Shown here: one piece after another, positions 43,050 to 43,432 of the stretch
Position numbering within the stretch: position 1 is the stretch's first letter
How the letters are laid out: each line of letters starts with the position of its first letter
NCBI GenBank assembly: GCA_000226015.1
Contig: JH152744.1
Span: 70,172-113,603, forward strand
Direction: 5' to 3'
Origin: Mnemiopsis leidyi
Lineage: Eukaryota > Ctenophora > Tentaculata > Lobata > Bolinopsidae
DNA: 43,432 nucleotides
The notes under the pieces: model-generated
Told to the model about the DNA's origin: nothing
The model's database searches: none
What the model saw: only the letters and a program-made list of their open reading frames with translations
Made by a program: the position numbers and the translations under genes

Positions 43050-43432
43050 TTGTTATATAACCCTTATACGTCCCTCTGAATCCCTTATATGTGTCTCTAA
43101 ACCCCCAGACGTGTCTCTGAACCCCCTCCCCGACACGTCCCTTTAAACCCCTATACACTTATACATCCCTCTAAAACCCCCGAACGTCCCACTAAACCCC
43201 TATACACTTATACCACCCCTAAAACATCCGTACGTCCCACTAAACCCCTATACACTTATACCACCCCCTAAAACTCCCGTACGTACCACTAAACCCCTAT
43301 ACATTTATACACCCTCTACAACCCCCGTACGTCCCACTAAACCCCTATACACTTAAACCACCCTCTTAAACCCCCGAACGTCCCACTAAACCCCCTATAC
43401 ACTTATACACCCTCTTAAAGCCCCGAACGTCC
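43050..43432. repeat. C-rich minisatellite of about 48 bp, to the window end
   Basis: Repeats of cgtcccactaaacccctata plus cacttatacaccctctaaaacccc start at about 43186, 43233, 43282, 43330, 43379 and 43429, with degenerate forms from 43050. It begins shortly after the splice donor at 43006 and continues past the edge. The minus strand is rich in GGGG and GGGTTT. Confidence 0.9.

Overview
The window is nuclear DNA from a multicellular animal, most likely a non-vertebrate. Two large genes are split by GT-AG introns with clean reading phases and match animal TEP1 and DENND4. The rest carries tRNA-derived SINEs, worn non-LTR retrotransposon tails, foldback elements and many minisatellites. The low-GC intergenic DNA and the divergent intronless receptor would suit an early-branching or otherwise unusual invertebrate, but the species cannot be fixed from sequence alone. 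There are two short assembly gaps (12623-12633 and 28103-28112), both inside simple repeats.

Layout. 1-5050 is transposon-rich: a 336-339 bp foldback element (1618-1956), a second inverted-repeat pair (2353-2826), two decayed reverse-transcriptase tails lying tail to tail (about 2862-3510 plus, 3598-4035 minus), and a repeat family (4123-4552) that recurs inverted at 35036-35460. 5051-15798 (+) is a complete TEP1-like gene: one 5.3 kb exon carrying TROVE, DUF4062, NACHT and the first WD40 repeats, then ten short WD40 exons, 2378 residues in all. 15799-31133 has no gene I can recognise. It holds tandem repeats, a SINE inserted into a 12-bp array, two candidate orphan exons, and two unusual clusters of potential transcription-factor sites (21905-22010 and 28284-28351). 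31134 to the right edge (+) is a DENND4/Crag-like Rab guanine-nucleotide exchange factor. Eighteen consecutive coding exons (1320 residues) can be joined in phase, and the gene runs off the end. Its 3.2 kb first intron holds an intronless rhodopsin-like GPCR gene on the opposite strand (33030-34028).

The genes show no obvious shared pathway. TEP1 is the protein of telomerase and vault ribonucleoproteins, DENND4 activates Rab10-type GTPases in membrane traffic, and the receptor is an orphan. What links the window is its repeat biology: minisatellites sit against splice sites, in one case supplying the splice acceptor, two SINEs have different tRNA-like heads on one shared tail, and a GC-AG intron is required by both phase and homology. 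I found no CRISPR array, operon or prokaryotic or viral gene. The best candidates for undescribed biology are the three evenly spaced CCAAT/E-box modules upstream of DENND4 and the array that fuses in frame to its conserved start.
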